Shown in pieces: positions 36,273 to 45,041 of a stretch of 64,000 nt of DNA. The notes below the pieces were generated by a model, which was not told the DNA's origin, did not search any database, and was given only the letters and a program-made list of their open reading frames with translations. This DNA comes from Sulfurimicrobium sp964384915 (GTDB taxonomy: Bacteria > Pseudomonadota > Gammaproteobacteria > Burkholderiales > Sulfuricellaceae): NCBI GenBank assembly GCA_964384915.1, contig CAYLMA010000011.1:1-64000 (forward strand), written 5' to 3'. Within the stretch, counting starts at the first letter, position 1. Every line of letters begins with the position of its first letter. Both the position numbers and the translations under genes were made by a program.

Positions 36273-36755
36273 TTGAACCAGACCGCAGATGCCGTTTTCG
36301 CCGCGCTGCTCCAAGCTGAGTTTGGCGGATTTCAGGAATTCCACCAGCTACTGCAGGAGGAACAGGGTGCACTGATCAAAGGTGACGTGGATCAGCTGTT
36401 GCAGCTTGCCGACCACAAAGCCGAACTGATCGAAAGACTGTCAGGGCTCAGCGCCCAGCGTAGTCATCACATGAATGCAGCAGGCTGCAAGAATAGCGCC
36501 CCTGGCATCGCGGCCTACCTTGACGCCATCAACGCGCGAAGCGAAACACGCGAACGGTGGAGCAAGCTGCTGGACCTGGTCCGCGAAGTCGACCAGATCA
36601 ACCGTAGCAACGGCATCCTGATTAATACCCGCCTGAGCCACAATCAGCAAGCCCTTTCCGTACTCAAGAACGCAGCCAATCCGGGCGCCAACCTATATGG
36701 CCCTGATGGCCAGATCAGCAGCGCCGCGAGCGGACGGCGCCTCGACAAAGCCTGA
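36273..36755 (+). CDS. flgN: Flagellar export chaperone FlgN
   Basis: 160 residues from a TTG one base after flgM; no ATG precedes the conserved region. Helical FlgN family (FQEFHQLLQEEQGALIKGDVDQLLQLADHKAELIERLSGL ... LLDLVREVDQINRSNGILIN). Chaperone for FlgK and FlgL. Translation is probably coupled to flgM. Confidence 0.9.
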   Translation: MNQTADAVFAALLQAEFGGFQEFHQLLQEEQGALIKGDVDQLLQLADHKAELIERLSGLSAQRSHHMNAAGCKNSAPGIAAYLDAINARSETRERWSKLLDLVREVDQINRSNGILINTRLSHNQQALSVLKNAANPGANLYGPDGQISSAASGRRLDKA

Positions 36756-36788
36756 GGAGCGGCCGGCCAAGGAAACACTGATTTAACC

Positions 36789-36873
36789 GTCATTGCGAGA
36801 AGCGAAGCGACGAAGCAATCTGTAACCTGCTGATTTACAAAGATCGAGATTGCTTCGCTGCGCTCGCAATGAC
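36789..36873. repeat. CATTGCGAG-type inverted repeat element
   Basis: 85 bp with 11-bp perfect ends GTCATTGCGAG and CTCGCAATGAC, and inner GAAGCAATC/GATTGCTTC arms. This REP/MITE-like layout occurs in many bacterial genomes. Lies between convergent flgN and motD. Confidence 0.85.
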
Positions 36874-36906
36874 TGACTGCCATAGTGATAGTTGCGGAAC
36901 CGCACC

Positions 36907-37692
36907 CTACTGCAACACCGTCGTTGGCACTTTGACGTCCGGCTCTATCATGACGGTCACGCGCCGGTTGCGCGTCCTGCTTACATTCGTGTCATTGGGC
37001 TCCACCGGACGCTGGTCAGCATAGCCAAGCGCGGTCAGGCGCGCCGCATCGACTCCATTCTCGATAAATAAGCGCACCACGCTGCTGGCACGTGCGGTAG
37101 ATAGTTCCCAGTTGGAAGGATACGCCTGCGTGGCAATTGGGATGTTATCCGTATGCCCCTCGATCTGCACTGCATTGGGCACCATGGCCACTACCTGCGC
37201 CACCGCGCTCAAAACCTGTATGGATTGCTTTTCCAGCGTTGCCTGGCCTGGGGCAAAAAGCACGCTGGCATTGATTTCAATCGACACGCCGAGGGGGCTC
37301 TGGGTGACGCGTACCTGGCCCTCCTTCACCAGCGGCTCCATCACCTTGAGAATATCGCCGGCAATCCCCTTCATCTTTTCTTCCTGCTTCTTGCGCCGGG
37401 CTTCCTGTGCCGGGTCGCTTCTGACCGGAATGCGCTGAATGATCACATTGGGTTTTCCGCTCGGGGACAGCGCGGGAGATTCGGTTTTCAGACGTATCGC
37501 ATCATGACTGGTTGGCGCACGCTTGAAGGCATCAACGAGCGAATCGCTGAGAACACGATACTTCCCCTCGTTGAGAGAGGAAATGGCGTACATCACGACA
37601 AAAAAAGCAAACAGCAGCGTAATGAAGTCGGCATATGAAACCAGCCAGCGCTCATGATTTTCGTGCTCTTCGGGTTTCTTTTTGCGGGCCAT
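36907..37692 (-). CDS. motD: Flagellar motor stator protein MotD (MotB-like)
   Basis: 261 residues. One N-terminal membrane helix carries the proton-binding Asp (SYADFITLLFAFFVVMYA). A periplasmic OmpA-type peptidoglycan-binding domain follows (VQIEGHTDNIPIATQAYPSNWELSTARASSVV). It anchors the stator to the wall. Paired with motC upstream. By context it is MotD rather than MotB, as it follows fliA-motC. Confidence 0.92.
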   Translation of the reverse strand: MARKKKPEEHENHERWLVSYADFITLLFAFFVVMYAISSLNEGKYRVLSDSLVDAFKRAPTSHDAIRLKTESPALSPSGKPNVIIQRIPVRSDPAQEARRKKQEEKMKGIAGDILKVMEPLVKEGQVRVTQSPLGVSIEINASVLFAPGQATLEKQSIQVLSAVAQVVAMVPNAVQIEGHTDNIPIATQAYPSNWELSTARASSVVRLFIENGVDAARLTALGYADQRPVEPNDTNVSRTRNRRVTVMIEPDVKVPTTVLQ

Positions 37693-37697
37693 GTCAT

Positions 37698-37757
37698 CAG
37701 CTTTCAGCCATCAGCTTTCAGCTTTCAGCTTGCCGCTGACCGCTGACCGCTGACCGC
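37698..37757. repeat. Heptamer array (TTTCAGC and CGCTGAC variants)
   Basis: Copies of TCAGCTT/TTTCAGC (37698-37731) then three CTGACCG (37735-37755), ending at the motC stop. In a common phase these are GCTGAAA (inverted) and GCTGACC. Confidence 0.85.
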
Positions 37758-38509
37758 TACACAATATAACCTTGCAGCTTGGTCTCGATAATGCGCGGAT
37801 TCTCACCGTTGGCGATCGAGCCCAGACCCTCGATCAACATTTCACGCATCGTAACCTGGTGGCCGATCAGCGCCTTGAGTTTGTTGGCGATGGGCAGGAA
37901 CAACAAATTCGCCGAACCCACACCGTAGATGGTGGCGACAAACGCCACAGCGATCCCGCTGCCCAATTTGGAGGGGTCGGACAGGTTTTCCATCACATGA
38001 ATCAGTCCCATCACTGCACCCAGAATGCCGATGGTGGGCGCATAGCCGCCGGCCGACTCCCATACCTTGGCGGCTTGGCGCTGGTGCTCCTCGTAGGTAT
38101 TGATTTCCACTTCCAGGGCCTCGCGGATTTTATCCGGCTCCGCGCCGTCCACCAGCATCTGCAGGCCCTTGCGCTTGAAAGGGTCGGATATGCGGTCGAT
38201 CATCGGCTCAAGCGCCAGCAGGCCGCCTTTACGGGCAATCTGGCTCCAGCCGAGGATTTCCTCGATCAACTGCGCGGGATGCGCCTGAGGCGGCACAAAC
38301 ACCCACTTTAGCAACCTCATTCCGTTCAGGAAAGCAGGCAACGAGCTTTGCAACATGACCGCGCCCATGGTGCCGCCAATCACGATAAAAAATGCCGTGA
38401 CCTGGACCAGGGAGCCGATATGCCCCCCTTCCAGAATCTGACCACCGACAATGGCAGCCACCGCCAACAACAGGCCGGCAATACTGATCAGATCCACGCC
38501 GCCTCGCAT
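37757..38509 (-). CDS. motC: Flagellar motor stator protein MotC (MotA-like)
   Basis: 250 residues. The ATG at 38509 overlaps the fliA stop (ATGA); an in-frame TTG five codons upstream is less likely. Four membrane helices of the MotA/ExbB family (MRGGVDLISIAGLLLAVAAIVGGQ; GGYAPTIGILGAVMGLIHVME; GIAVAFVATIYGVGSANLLFLPIANKL) surround a cytoplasmic loop. Proton-driven stator with MotD. Confidence 0.93.
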   Translation of the reverse strand: MRGGVDLISIAGLLLAVAAIVGGQILEGGHIGSLVQVTAFFIVIGGTMGAVMLQSSLPAFLNGMRLLKWVFVPPQAHPAQLIEEILGWSQIARKGGLLALEPMIDRISDPFKRKGLQMLVDGAEPDKIREALEVEINTYEEHQRQAAKVWESAGGYAPTIGILGAVMGLIHVMENLSDPSKLGSGIAVAFVATIYGVGSANLLFLPIANKLKALIGHQVTMREMLIEGLGSIANGENPRIIETKLQGYIV

Positions 38510-39231
38510 CAGCGGTTCAACCAATCCCTGAGCCGGCTGCGCAGACGCGCCACTGCCTGGCTATGGAGCTGACTGACGCGGGATTCGGTCACACCGAGCA
38601 CTGCCCCGATTTCCTTCAAATTCAACTCCTCTTCGTAATACAGGCTCATCATCAATTTTTCCCGCTCCGGCAGAACCTTGATTGCCTCGACCAGCGCGGC
38701 ACGGAACCCTCCCGCCTCGATTTGCCCCAGAGGGTCAGGCCGTTCATCAGCCGCATGACGCTCGAAGAAATCGTTCTCGCCCTCGGCCTGAAAGTCCTCG
38801 TAGTGCACCAGTTGGTGACCACGTGCATCCAGCAACATCTGCTGGTATTCCTCCAGCGACACATGCAGCTCCCTGGCCAATTCCTGTTCACCCGGAGCTC
38901 GTCCCAGCTGTTGCTCAAGTTTGCTGACTGCGGCTTCGATCGTGCGCATATTCTTGCGTGCTGAACGTGGCGCCCAGTCAGCCTCGCGCAATTCGTCCAG
39001 CATGGACCCACGAATACGCTGGCTTGCATAAGTTTCAAACTGCGCGCCCTGAGTTGGATCGTAGTGGCTAATCGCATCCAGCAGGCCAATCAGTCCGGCC
39101 TGGATCAGGTCGTCCACCTGCACGCTGGGCGGAAGTTTTGCCGCCAGATGGTGCGCGATGCGCTTGACCAGCGGCGCATACTGCACCACATACTGTTCGT
39201 TGCTCTGCAGCTTGCCGTCCGCCTGATACAT
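38509..39231 (-). CDS. fliA: Flagellar sigma factor 28 (FliA)
   Basis: 240 residues from the ATG at 39231 (MYQADGKLQ); the longer upstream frame overlaps flhG and is not family-like. Region 2 (VQVDDLIQAGLIGLLDAISHYDPTQGAQFETYASQRIRGSMLDELR), region 3 and region 4 (LKEIGAVLGVTESRVSQLHSQAVARLR) are intact. It transcribes late flagellar genes; matching promoters occur before flgM and flgK. Confidence 0.96.
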   Translation of the reverse strand: MYQADGKLQSNEQYVVQYAPLVKRIAHHLAAKLPPSVQVDDLIQAGLIGLLDAISHYDPTQGAQFETYASQRIRGSMLDELREADWAPRSARKNMRTIEAAVSKLEQQLGRAPGEQELARELHVSLEEYQQMLLDARGHQLVHYEDFQAEGENDFFERHAADERPDPLGQIEAGGFRAALVEAIKVLPEREKLMMSLYYEEELNLKEIGAVLGVTESRVSQLHSQAVARLRSRLRDWLNR

Positions 39232-39239
39232 ATTGCCGC

Positions 39240-40124
39240 TCAAAGCCGTCCCGGCAGGCTGGATTCGCCTGCGGCGGCGCGGCTGGTCTGAATCAGGCGC
39301 TGCATGAAAGCACCCAACCGCCCTTCTTCTCCACCTGGGGGCGGCCACTGATCCACTTCTTCCGCCAGATCGCGAAACGTCTGGGCCGCCTCGGTAGCCG
39401 GGAAAGCATCCACGACAGAACGCCCCAGCTGAGTGGCGCGGCGCAATTTCTCGTCGCGCGGCACGCATCCCATGTAATCCAGCGTCACCTTGAGGAAACG
39501 GCTCGCCACGGAAGCCACATTCCTGAACACCGCCTCACCCTCTTCGGAACTGGCCACCCGGTTCACGATAATATGAAAACTTCGCCTTGCGAAACCCTGG
39601 TTGAGCACCTTGATCAGGGCATAGGCATCGGTCATCGAAGCCGGCTGCGGATCCACTACCAACACCAGTTCCTGCGCCGCCAGGCTGAGCGGCAGAACAT
39701 GGCTTGCCACGCCCGCCACGGCGTCGACCAGTACCACATCGACAGGTTGAGGAAGCTGAGAAAAAGCGCGCACCAGCGACGCCTGCTCCTCCGCTCCCAG
39801 CCCGATCAGGGACTGCACGCCCTTGCCTGCCGGAACCACCATGATGCCTTCCGGCCCGGCCAGCATGACCTGTTCCAGGCTGCGTTCGCGCCTCACGACA
39901 TGGCTCAGGTCGTAATAAGGGGTGAGACCCAGCATGCCAACCACGCTATGTGCACCCTGATGCTCATCCAGCACCATCACCTGCTTGCCGCGCTTGGCCA
40001 GTGCAGCCGCCAGATTGATCAAGGCAGTGGTCTTGCCCACGCCGCGCCTGCCGCTGGTGAGCGTCACAATGCGCACAAAATCACCGGACAGTAGCCGGCG
40101 CAAGCCCTCGGCCTGATCTTGCAT
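39240..40124 (-). CDS. flhG: Flagellar number regulator FlhG (MinD-like ATPase)
   Basis: About 294 residues from the ATG at 40124, four bases after flhF; the FlhG start MQDQAEGLRRLL supports it. The Walker A region reads TSGRRGVGKTTALINLAAALA; the usual KGGVGKT lysine is replaced by Arg-Arg. Other motifs: VVLVDAVAG, LVVDPQPASMTDAYALIKVL, VASSEEGEAVF. Limits flagellar number and counteracts FlhF at the pole. Confidence 0.92.
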   Translation of the reverse strand: MQDQAEGLRRLLSGDFVRIVTLTSGRRGVGKTTALINLAAALAKRGKQVMVLDEHQGAHSVVGMLGLTPYYDLSHVVRRERSLEQVMLAGPEGIMVVPAGKGVQSLIGLGAEEQASLVRAFSQLPQPVDVVLVDAVAGVASHVLPLSLAAQELVLVVDPQPASMTDAYALIKVLNQGFARRSFHIIVNRVASSEEGEAVFRNVASVASRFLKVTLDYMGCVPRDEKLRRATQLGRSVVDAFPATEAAQTFRDLAEEVDQWPPPGGEEGRLGAFMQRLIQTSRAAAGESSLPGRL

Positions 40125-40128
40125 CACT

Positions 40129-41472
40129 TCAGCCACGCAAGGTCCCCGCACTGGATGTACTTTCATCACTGGCTCCGGCCATCACCAGGGGGAACTCCCC
40201 CTCTTCCAGGCTGAACGAGGCATGCGTTTCAGGCGGCCGAAATGCCCGGTCCACCAGATAGGAGGCATTCGCCAGATGAAGGTCTTCCGGCACGCGCTGC
40301 CCATTGGTGATGTAATGCAGCGGCAACTGATGACGGATAATGACATCGAGCGCGCCGCCAAAGCTGATGGCCTCATCCACCTTGGTCAGGATGCAGCCAT
40401 CCATTCCAGAGCCCCGGTAGGCGCGCACTACGTCTTCCAGCGTGCTGCCCTGTGCGTTGGCGCCGATCAGGAGCAAGCGTTTGACACTGCGGCCGCCACT
40501 GCCCAGCAGGGCCACCTGCTCTTCCAGCCGGCGGTCGCGCTGGCTCATGCCAACGGTATCGACCAGCACCAGATGCTTGCTCTGCAGGTCGGCCAGGGTA
40601 AATTGCAAATCGGCTTCATCCTTGACCGCATACACCGGCACGCCAAGAATCTTTCCATAAATCCGCAACTGCTCGTGAGCGCCGATCCGGTAGCTGTCGG
40701 TCGTCAGCAGCGCCAGTTTATTGGCGCCATGCTTGAGCCGGCAACGCGCCGCGAGTTTGGCCACGGTAGTGGTCTTGCCGACCCCGGTCGGGCCAACCAG
40801 GGCATAGACGCCACCACGGTCAATGATGTCATCGCCCTCCTTGACCACGCGCAAATTATGGACCAGTGCGGCCTTGGCCCATTTCATGCCACGGGCAAAA
40901 TCACCGCCGGGCGGCAGCTTTCCCAGCAGCTGGCGCGAAAGCGCCGGGCTGAATCCGACTGCCAGCATGTGACGCAGCACTTCCACCTTGACCGGATCGT
41001 TGCGCTGCAGCTCACCCCACGCCAGCCCCGCCAACTGCCCCTCCAGCATGCCGCGCAAGGAGCGAATTTCATGCATCATTTCCTGCACCACGCCATCCAT
41101 GGCGCCAGGTGCTGCAGGCGGCGCTGCTTGGGGCTTGGCGGGGGCAACCGCGTCCAGCATGGCTTCCTGGCGGATGCGCTGCAGCACGCTGATTTCCTCC
41201 CTTTTGACTGGACGCGGTTCCTGGCCGGCCGGGCTCAAACGCGGCTCCTGGACACGTTCTTGGGCTTTCGGCTTGCGCGGCTGGCTGATCATGGGCGCCG
41301 AAGCCAGCGCAGGCGTGGCGAGTGAAGCCACATCCATATTGGCCACGGCCATGATCTCGATCATGCCGTCCACGGAACGGTTGGAAAGAATGATGGCATC
41401 CGCGCCGAGGGCATCCCTGACCTGGCGCAAGGCCTCCCGGGTATTGGCAGCGCGGAATTTTTTTACATTCAT
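40129..41472 (-). CDS. flhF: Flagellar placement GTPase FlhF
   Basis: 447 residues, SRP-type GTPase. The N-terminal B domain begins MNVKKFRAANTREALRQVRDALGADAIILSNR. The NG domain has G1 GPTGVGKTTTVAKLAA, DTVGMSQRD (G3) and TKVDEA (G4). It directs flagellar assembly to the cell pole. Overlaps flhA by 4 bases. Confidence 0.95.
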   Translation of the reverse strand: MNVKKFRAANTREALRQVRDALGADAIILSNRSVDGMIEIMAVANMDVASLATPALASAPMISQPRKPKAQERVQEPRLSPAGQEPRPVKREEISVLQRIRQEAMLDAVAPAKPQAAPPAAPGAMDGVVQEMMHEIRSLRGMLEGQLAGLAWGELQRNDPVKVEVLRHMLAVGFSPALSRQLLGKLPPGGDFARGMKWAKAALVHNLRVVKEGDDIIDRGGVYALVGPTGVGKTTTVAKLAARCRLKHGANKLALLTTDSYRIGAHEQLRIYGKILGVPVYAVKDEADLQFTLADLQSKHLVLVDTVGMSQRDRRLEEQVALLGSGGRSVKRLLLIGANAQGSTLEDVVRAYRGSGMDGCILTKVDEAISFGGALDVIIRHQLPLHYITNGQRVPEDLHLANASYLVDRAFRPPETHASFSLEEGEFPLVMAGASDESTSSAGTLRG

Positions 41473-43553
41473 GCTCTGGCACCCAGCACGGCAGTCACGC
41501 GAATATTTTTGGAGTCCGGAATTTCAGCGTGGGAAACCACTTTGAGCTGAGGCGCCACGCGACGCAGGAAACGGGAGAGTAGCGGTCGCAATGCGGCGGG
41601 CACCAGCAACACCGCAGGCAGGCCCATCTGTTCCTGCTGCTGCACCGCCAAGGCCGTTTGCTGCACCAAATTTTCCGCCAGTCCGGGTTCCAGCCCCAAA
41701 CCTTCTCCCATGCCTTGGGCGGCATGCATCATGATCTGTTCGAGCTCGGGTTCGAGTGTCATCACCTGCAACTCTGCGGCTCCCGGGTAAATTTGCTGCA
41801 TGATAGCACGGCCCAGCGCAACGCGAACCGCAGCTGTCAGGCTGGCGACATCCTGGGTGCGTACGGCATGATCGGCCAGGGTGTCCACAATCGTGCGCAT
41901 ATCGCGGATGTGCACGCCTTCATCGAGCAGGTTCTGCAAAACTTTCTGCACCACCCCCAGAGGAAGCAGCTTGGGCACCAGGTCCTCCACCAGTTTTGGC
42001 GACTCCTTGGCGAGGTGGTCCAGCAACTGCTGCATCTCTTCGCGCCCCAACAGTTCGGCTGCGTGAGTCTGGATGATATTGGAGAGGTGGGTCGCCGCCA
42101 CGGTGCTGGAATCCACCACCGTATAACCGAAGGTCTGGGCCTGATCGCGCAGGTTGGCCTCGATCCACACCGCGGGCAGGCCAAAAGCCGGATCGGTAGT
42201 TTGCGTTCCAGGCAATGTGCCGAGCACGCGACCGGGGTTGATCGCCAGGTACATGCCGACATAGACCTCGCCCTGCCCGATTTCGACGCCCTTCAGGCTG
42301 ATGCGATAGGCATTGGGGCGCAATTCAAGGTTGTCGCGGATATGCACCGGCGGCACCAGAAAGCCCATATCCTGGGCGAATTTCTTGCGGATGCCGCGAA
42401 TCCGGCGCAACAATTCCCCATCCTGAGCGCGATCCACCAGGGGAATCAAGCGATAGCCGACTTCCAGGCCGAGTGCGTCCACCGGCAACACGTCGTTCCA
42501 GCTCACCTCCTGCATATCCTGCTGCGGCACGACTTCCGGCTGCGGCGGCAAAAGCCGTTCCGGCGCATTGGCTTTTTGTTCCAGATAGTAGGCGGCGCCC
42601 GCCAGAATGCCGGCCAAGGTAAAAAATGCGATATGGGGCATGCCTGGAATCACCCCCATCAAACCTAGAATGGCGGCAGTAACGTACAGCACCGAAGGCC
42701 GGTTGAAAAGTTGGCCGACCAACTGTTGACCCACATCCTCGTCCGTCGCCACACGGCTTACCACCATGCCGGCGGCGGTGGAAATGATCAGGGCCGGAAT
42801 CTGCGCCACCAGACCGTCGCCAATGGCGAGCAGGGTGTAGTTATTGGCAGCGGTGGCGAAATCGAGGTCGTGCTGGAAAATGCCGACCAGAAAACCGCCG
42901 ATGATGTTGACGAACAGGATCAGGATGCCGGCTATGGCATCGCCGCGCACGAACTTGCTGGCACCATCCATGGAACCGAAAAAATCCGCTTCCTGTGAAA
43001 TCTCGGTGCGCCGCTTGCGGGCTTCTTCTTCGCCAATCAAGCCGGCATTGAGGTCGGCATCAATGGCCATCTGCTTGCCTGGCATCGCGTCCAGGGTGAA
43101 GCGCGCACTGACCTCTGCAATCCTTCCCGCGCCCTTGGTAATCACTACGAAATTGATGATCACCAGAATAATGAACACGATGATGCCGACTGTGTAATTG
43201 CCGCCCACCAGGAAGTGCCCGAAAGCCTCGATCACCTTGCCTGCGGCATCCGGTCCGGTATGCCCTTCCATCAGCACGACCCGGGTAGAGGCTACGTTGA
43301 GCGAAAGACGCAGCAGGGTAGTCACCAGCAGCACGGTAGGAAACACCGCGAACTCCAGCGGTTTCTGGGTATACAGGCTGACCAGCATCACGATCATCGC
43401 GATGGCGATATTGAAAGTAAACAGCAGATCGAGCAGGAACGGGGGAAGCGGCAGGACCATCATCGCCAGAATCAGGATGATAAGAATCGGCCCCACCAGG
43501 CCTTTCAGGCCACGGCGGCTGAGCAGGGGCGACGCATCCACCCTGGCATTCAT
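41469..43553 (-). CDS. flhA: Flagellar export gate protein FlhA
   Basis: 694 residues. Eight N-terminal membrane helices with the FHIPEP family signature region (VVITKGAGRIAEVSARFTLDAMPGKQMAIDADLNAGL) and a large cytoplasmic C-terminal domain (about 350-690). It forms the nonameric export gate of the flagellar type III system. Follows flhB by 19 bases. Confidence 0.97.
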   Translation of the reverse strand: MNARVDASPLLSRRGLKGLVGPILIILILAMMVLPLPPFLLDLLFTFNIAIAMIVMLVSLYTQKPLEFAVFPTVLLVTTLLRLSLNVASTRVVLMEGHTGPDAAGKVIEAFGHFLVGGNYTVGIIVFIILVIINFVVITKGAGRIAEVSARFTLDAMPGKQMAIDADLNAGLIGEEEARKRRTEISQEADFFGSMDGASKFVRGDAIAGILILFVNIIGGFLVGIFQHDLDFATAANNYTLLAIGDGLVAQIPALIISTAAGMVVSRVATDEDVGQQLVGQLFNRPSVLYVTAAILGLMGVIPGMPHIAFFTLAGILAGAAYYLEQKANAPERLLPPQPEVVPQQDMQEVSWNDVLPVDALGLEVGYRLIPLVDRAQDGELLRRIRGIRKKFAQDMGFLVPPVHIRDNLELRPNAYRISLKGVEIGQGEVYVGMYLAINPGRVLGTLPGTQTTDPAFGLPAVWIEANLRDQAQTFGYTVVDSSTVAATHLSNIIQTHAAELLGREEMQQLLDHLAKESPKLVEDLVPKLLPLGVVQKVLQNLLDEGVHIRDMRTIVDTLADHAVRTQDVASLTAAVRVALGRAIMQQIYPGAAELQVMTLEPELEQIMMHAAQGMGEGLGLEPGLAENLVQQTALAVQQQEQMGLPAVLLVPAALRPLLSRFLRRVAPQLKVVSHAEIPDSKNIRVTAVLGARA

Positions 43554-43572
43554 TTAGGCACCTCTGATTGAA

Positions 43573-44715
43573 TCAAACTTCTTCCCTTACAGAATCCAGT
43601 TCCGGCGGCACCGGCAGCTCGCTCGGCGCTTCGGGTTGCGTGCCGCCATAAGTTCGATAGCGGCGCAGCTGGTACACATAAGCCAGCACTTCCGCCACCG
43701 CAGTATACAGCTTGGCGGGGATTTCCTGCCCCAGTTCTGCATGCCGGTAGAGGGCGCGTGCCAGTGGCGGCGACTCCAGTATCGGCACTCTGTTTTCCTC
43801 CCCCAGCTCGCGGATGCGCTGCGCCAGCAGAGCTGCGCCCTTGGCCACAACTTGCGGCGCGCCCATTTTGCCTTCCTGGTAGCGCAAAGCCACTGCGTAG
43901 TGGGTCGGGTTGGTGATGATCACGTCCGCCTTGGGCACCTCCGTCATCATGCGGCGCCGTGCCGATTCACGCTGAAGCTGACGGATACGCGCCTTGACCT
44001 GTGGGTCGCCCTCGGTCTCCTTGTTTTCCTGCAGCACCTCCTCCTTGCTCATCTTGAGTTGGCGGCTGTGATTCCATAGCTGGAAAGGAATATCGATCGC
44101 AACAATCAACAGCATGGATCCCGATACTGCCATAAAAGTAAAACCCACCATGCGGGCCAGATGGGGAAGGCCAACTTCAAGCGGCTCGGCCACCAGCGAT
44201 ATCACTCCGTCCACATCCTCCCATACCACCCACAAAGCAACGCCCCCAATCAGCGCAGACTTTGCCACCGCCTTGAGCATTTCCACCATGCCAGACCATG
44301 AAATGATGCGGGTAACCCCTTTCAGGGGATTGAGGCGGGAAAAATCCGGCGCCAAGGCTTGCACCGAAAGCAGCCAGCCGGAAATCACCACGGAAGAGGC
44401 CACCGTGACAACCAGCATTAATCCCAGAAAAGGCAATATTGCCAGCAGGATATCCAGCGAATGCAGATGCAGTTGCAGAAGCATCTGATCGGGATTGAAG
44501 ATCACATTCCGATCCAGCGTCAAACTGTTTCGCATCAGGGCACGCAGATGCTCCATCAGACCGTCGCCCATGGCAATCAAGCTGCCACCCGCAGCGAGCA
44601 GAATGGCAACCGTGGTCAATTCGCGCGATTGCGCAACCTGCCCCTTCTCCCGTGCCTGCTCTATTCGCCGTGGCGACGCAGGTTCCGTACGTTCCAGATC
44701 GCTGTCTTCAGCCAT
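43573..44715 (-). CDS. flhB: Flagellar export switch protein FlhB
   Basis: 380 residues. Four membrane helices, then a cytoplasmic domain with the autocleavage site in ITNPTHYAVALRY. N-terminal EDSDLERTEPASPRRIEQAREKGQVAQSRELTT is typical. Controls substrate switching from hook to filament. ATG at 44715 with an AGAGGG ribosome site; first gene of flhB-flhA-flhF-flhG-fliA-motC-motD. Confidence 0.97.
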   Translation of the reverse strand: MAEDSDLERTEPASPRRIEQAREKGQVAQSRELTTVAILLAAGGSLIAMGDGLMEHLRALMRNSLTLDRNVIFNPDQMLLQLHLHSLDILLAILPFLGLMLVVTVASSVVISGWLLSVQALAPDFSRLNPLKGVTRIISWSGMVEMLKAVAKSALIGGVALWVVWEDVDGVISLVAEPLEVGLPHLARMVGFTFMAVSGSMLLIVAIDIPFQLWNHSRQLKMSKEEVLQENKETEGDPQVKARIRQLQRESARRRMMTEVPKADVIITNPTHYAVALRYQEGKMGAPQVVAKGAALLAQRIRELGEENRVPILESPPLARALYRHAELGQEIPAKLYTAVAEVLAYVYQLRRYRTYGGTQPEAPSELPVPPELDSVREEV

Positions 44716-45041
44716 TTCAACCCTCTTCGAGAAGGCATTTTAACATGGCGCGAAGCCTGCAAATAGCCGTGCCGGCACCGGGCCTTACGTGTTGAAATTT
44801 GCCGCCCAGCGTCCCCGGCATTTGCCGGCGCTCTTCAGGGCGGCATGTCCGGCCAGGCCATATTTACTTCCGCGCCGCCCATAGCAGGATTGCCCCCCCG
44901 TGCCAACCCGGGCACAGGCGATTCCTGCGGCATAAACAGGGAAAAAAAGGAGGGATTGCTGCAGAAATGGCCATCCAAGATGGCAGCAGGGCTTATTAAA
45001 AAGTATCTGGCAATTCCGGCGCCCAGCATTGCCTTGCATAT
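44716..45041. other. 326-bp gap with no recognisable gene
   Basis: Short overlapping frames occur on both strands (for example 44845-45075 plus and 44785-45039 minus), but none has a recognisable product or good ribosome site. Minus strand 44757-44774 has GGCACGGCTATTTGC, like a sigma54 site but with GG-N11-GC spacing. It presumably holds the flhB promoter. Confidence 0.5.

Noticed and set aside
39232..39468. 79-residue N-terminal extension of fliA
   Set aside because: Arg-rich, overlaps flhG, and the family starts near MYQADGKLQ.
44757..44774. Sigma54 promoter for flhB
   Set aside because: GG and GC are 11 bases apart, not 10, and the -24 lacks the leading T.
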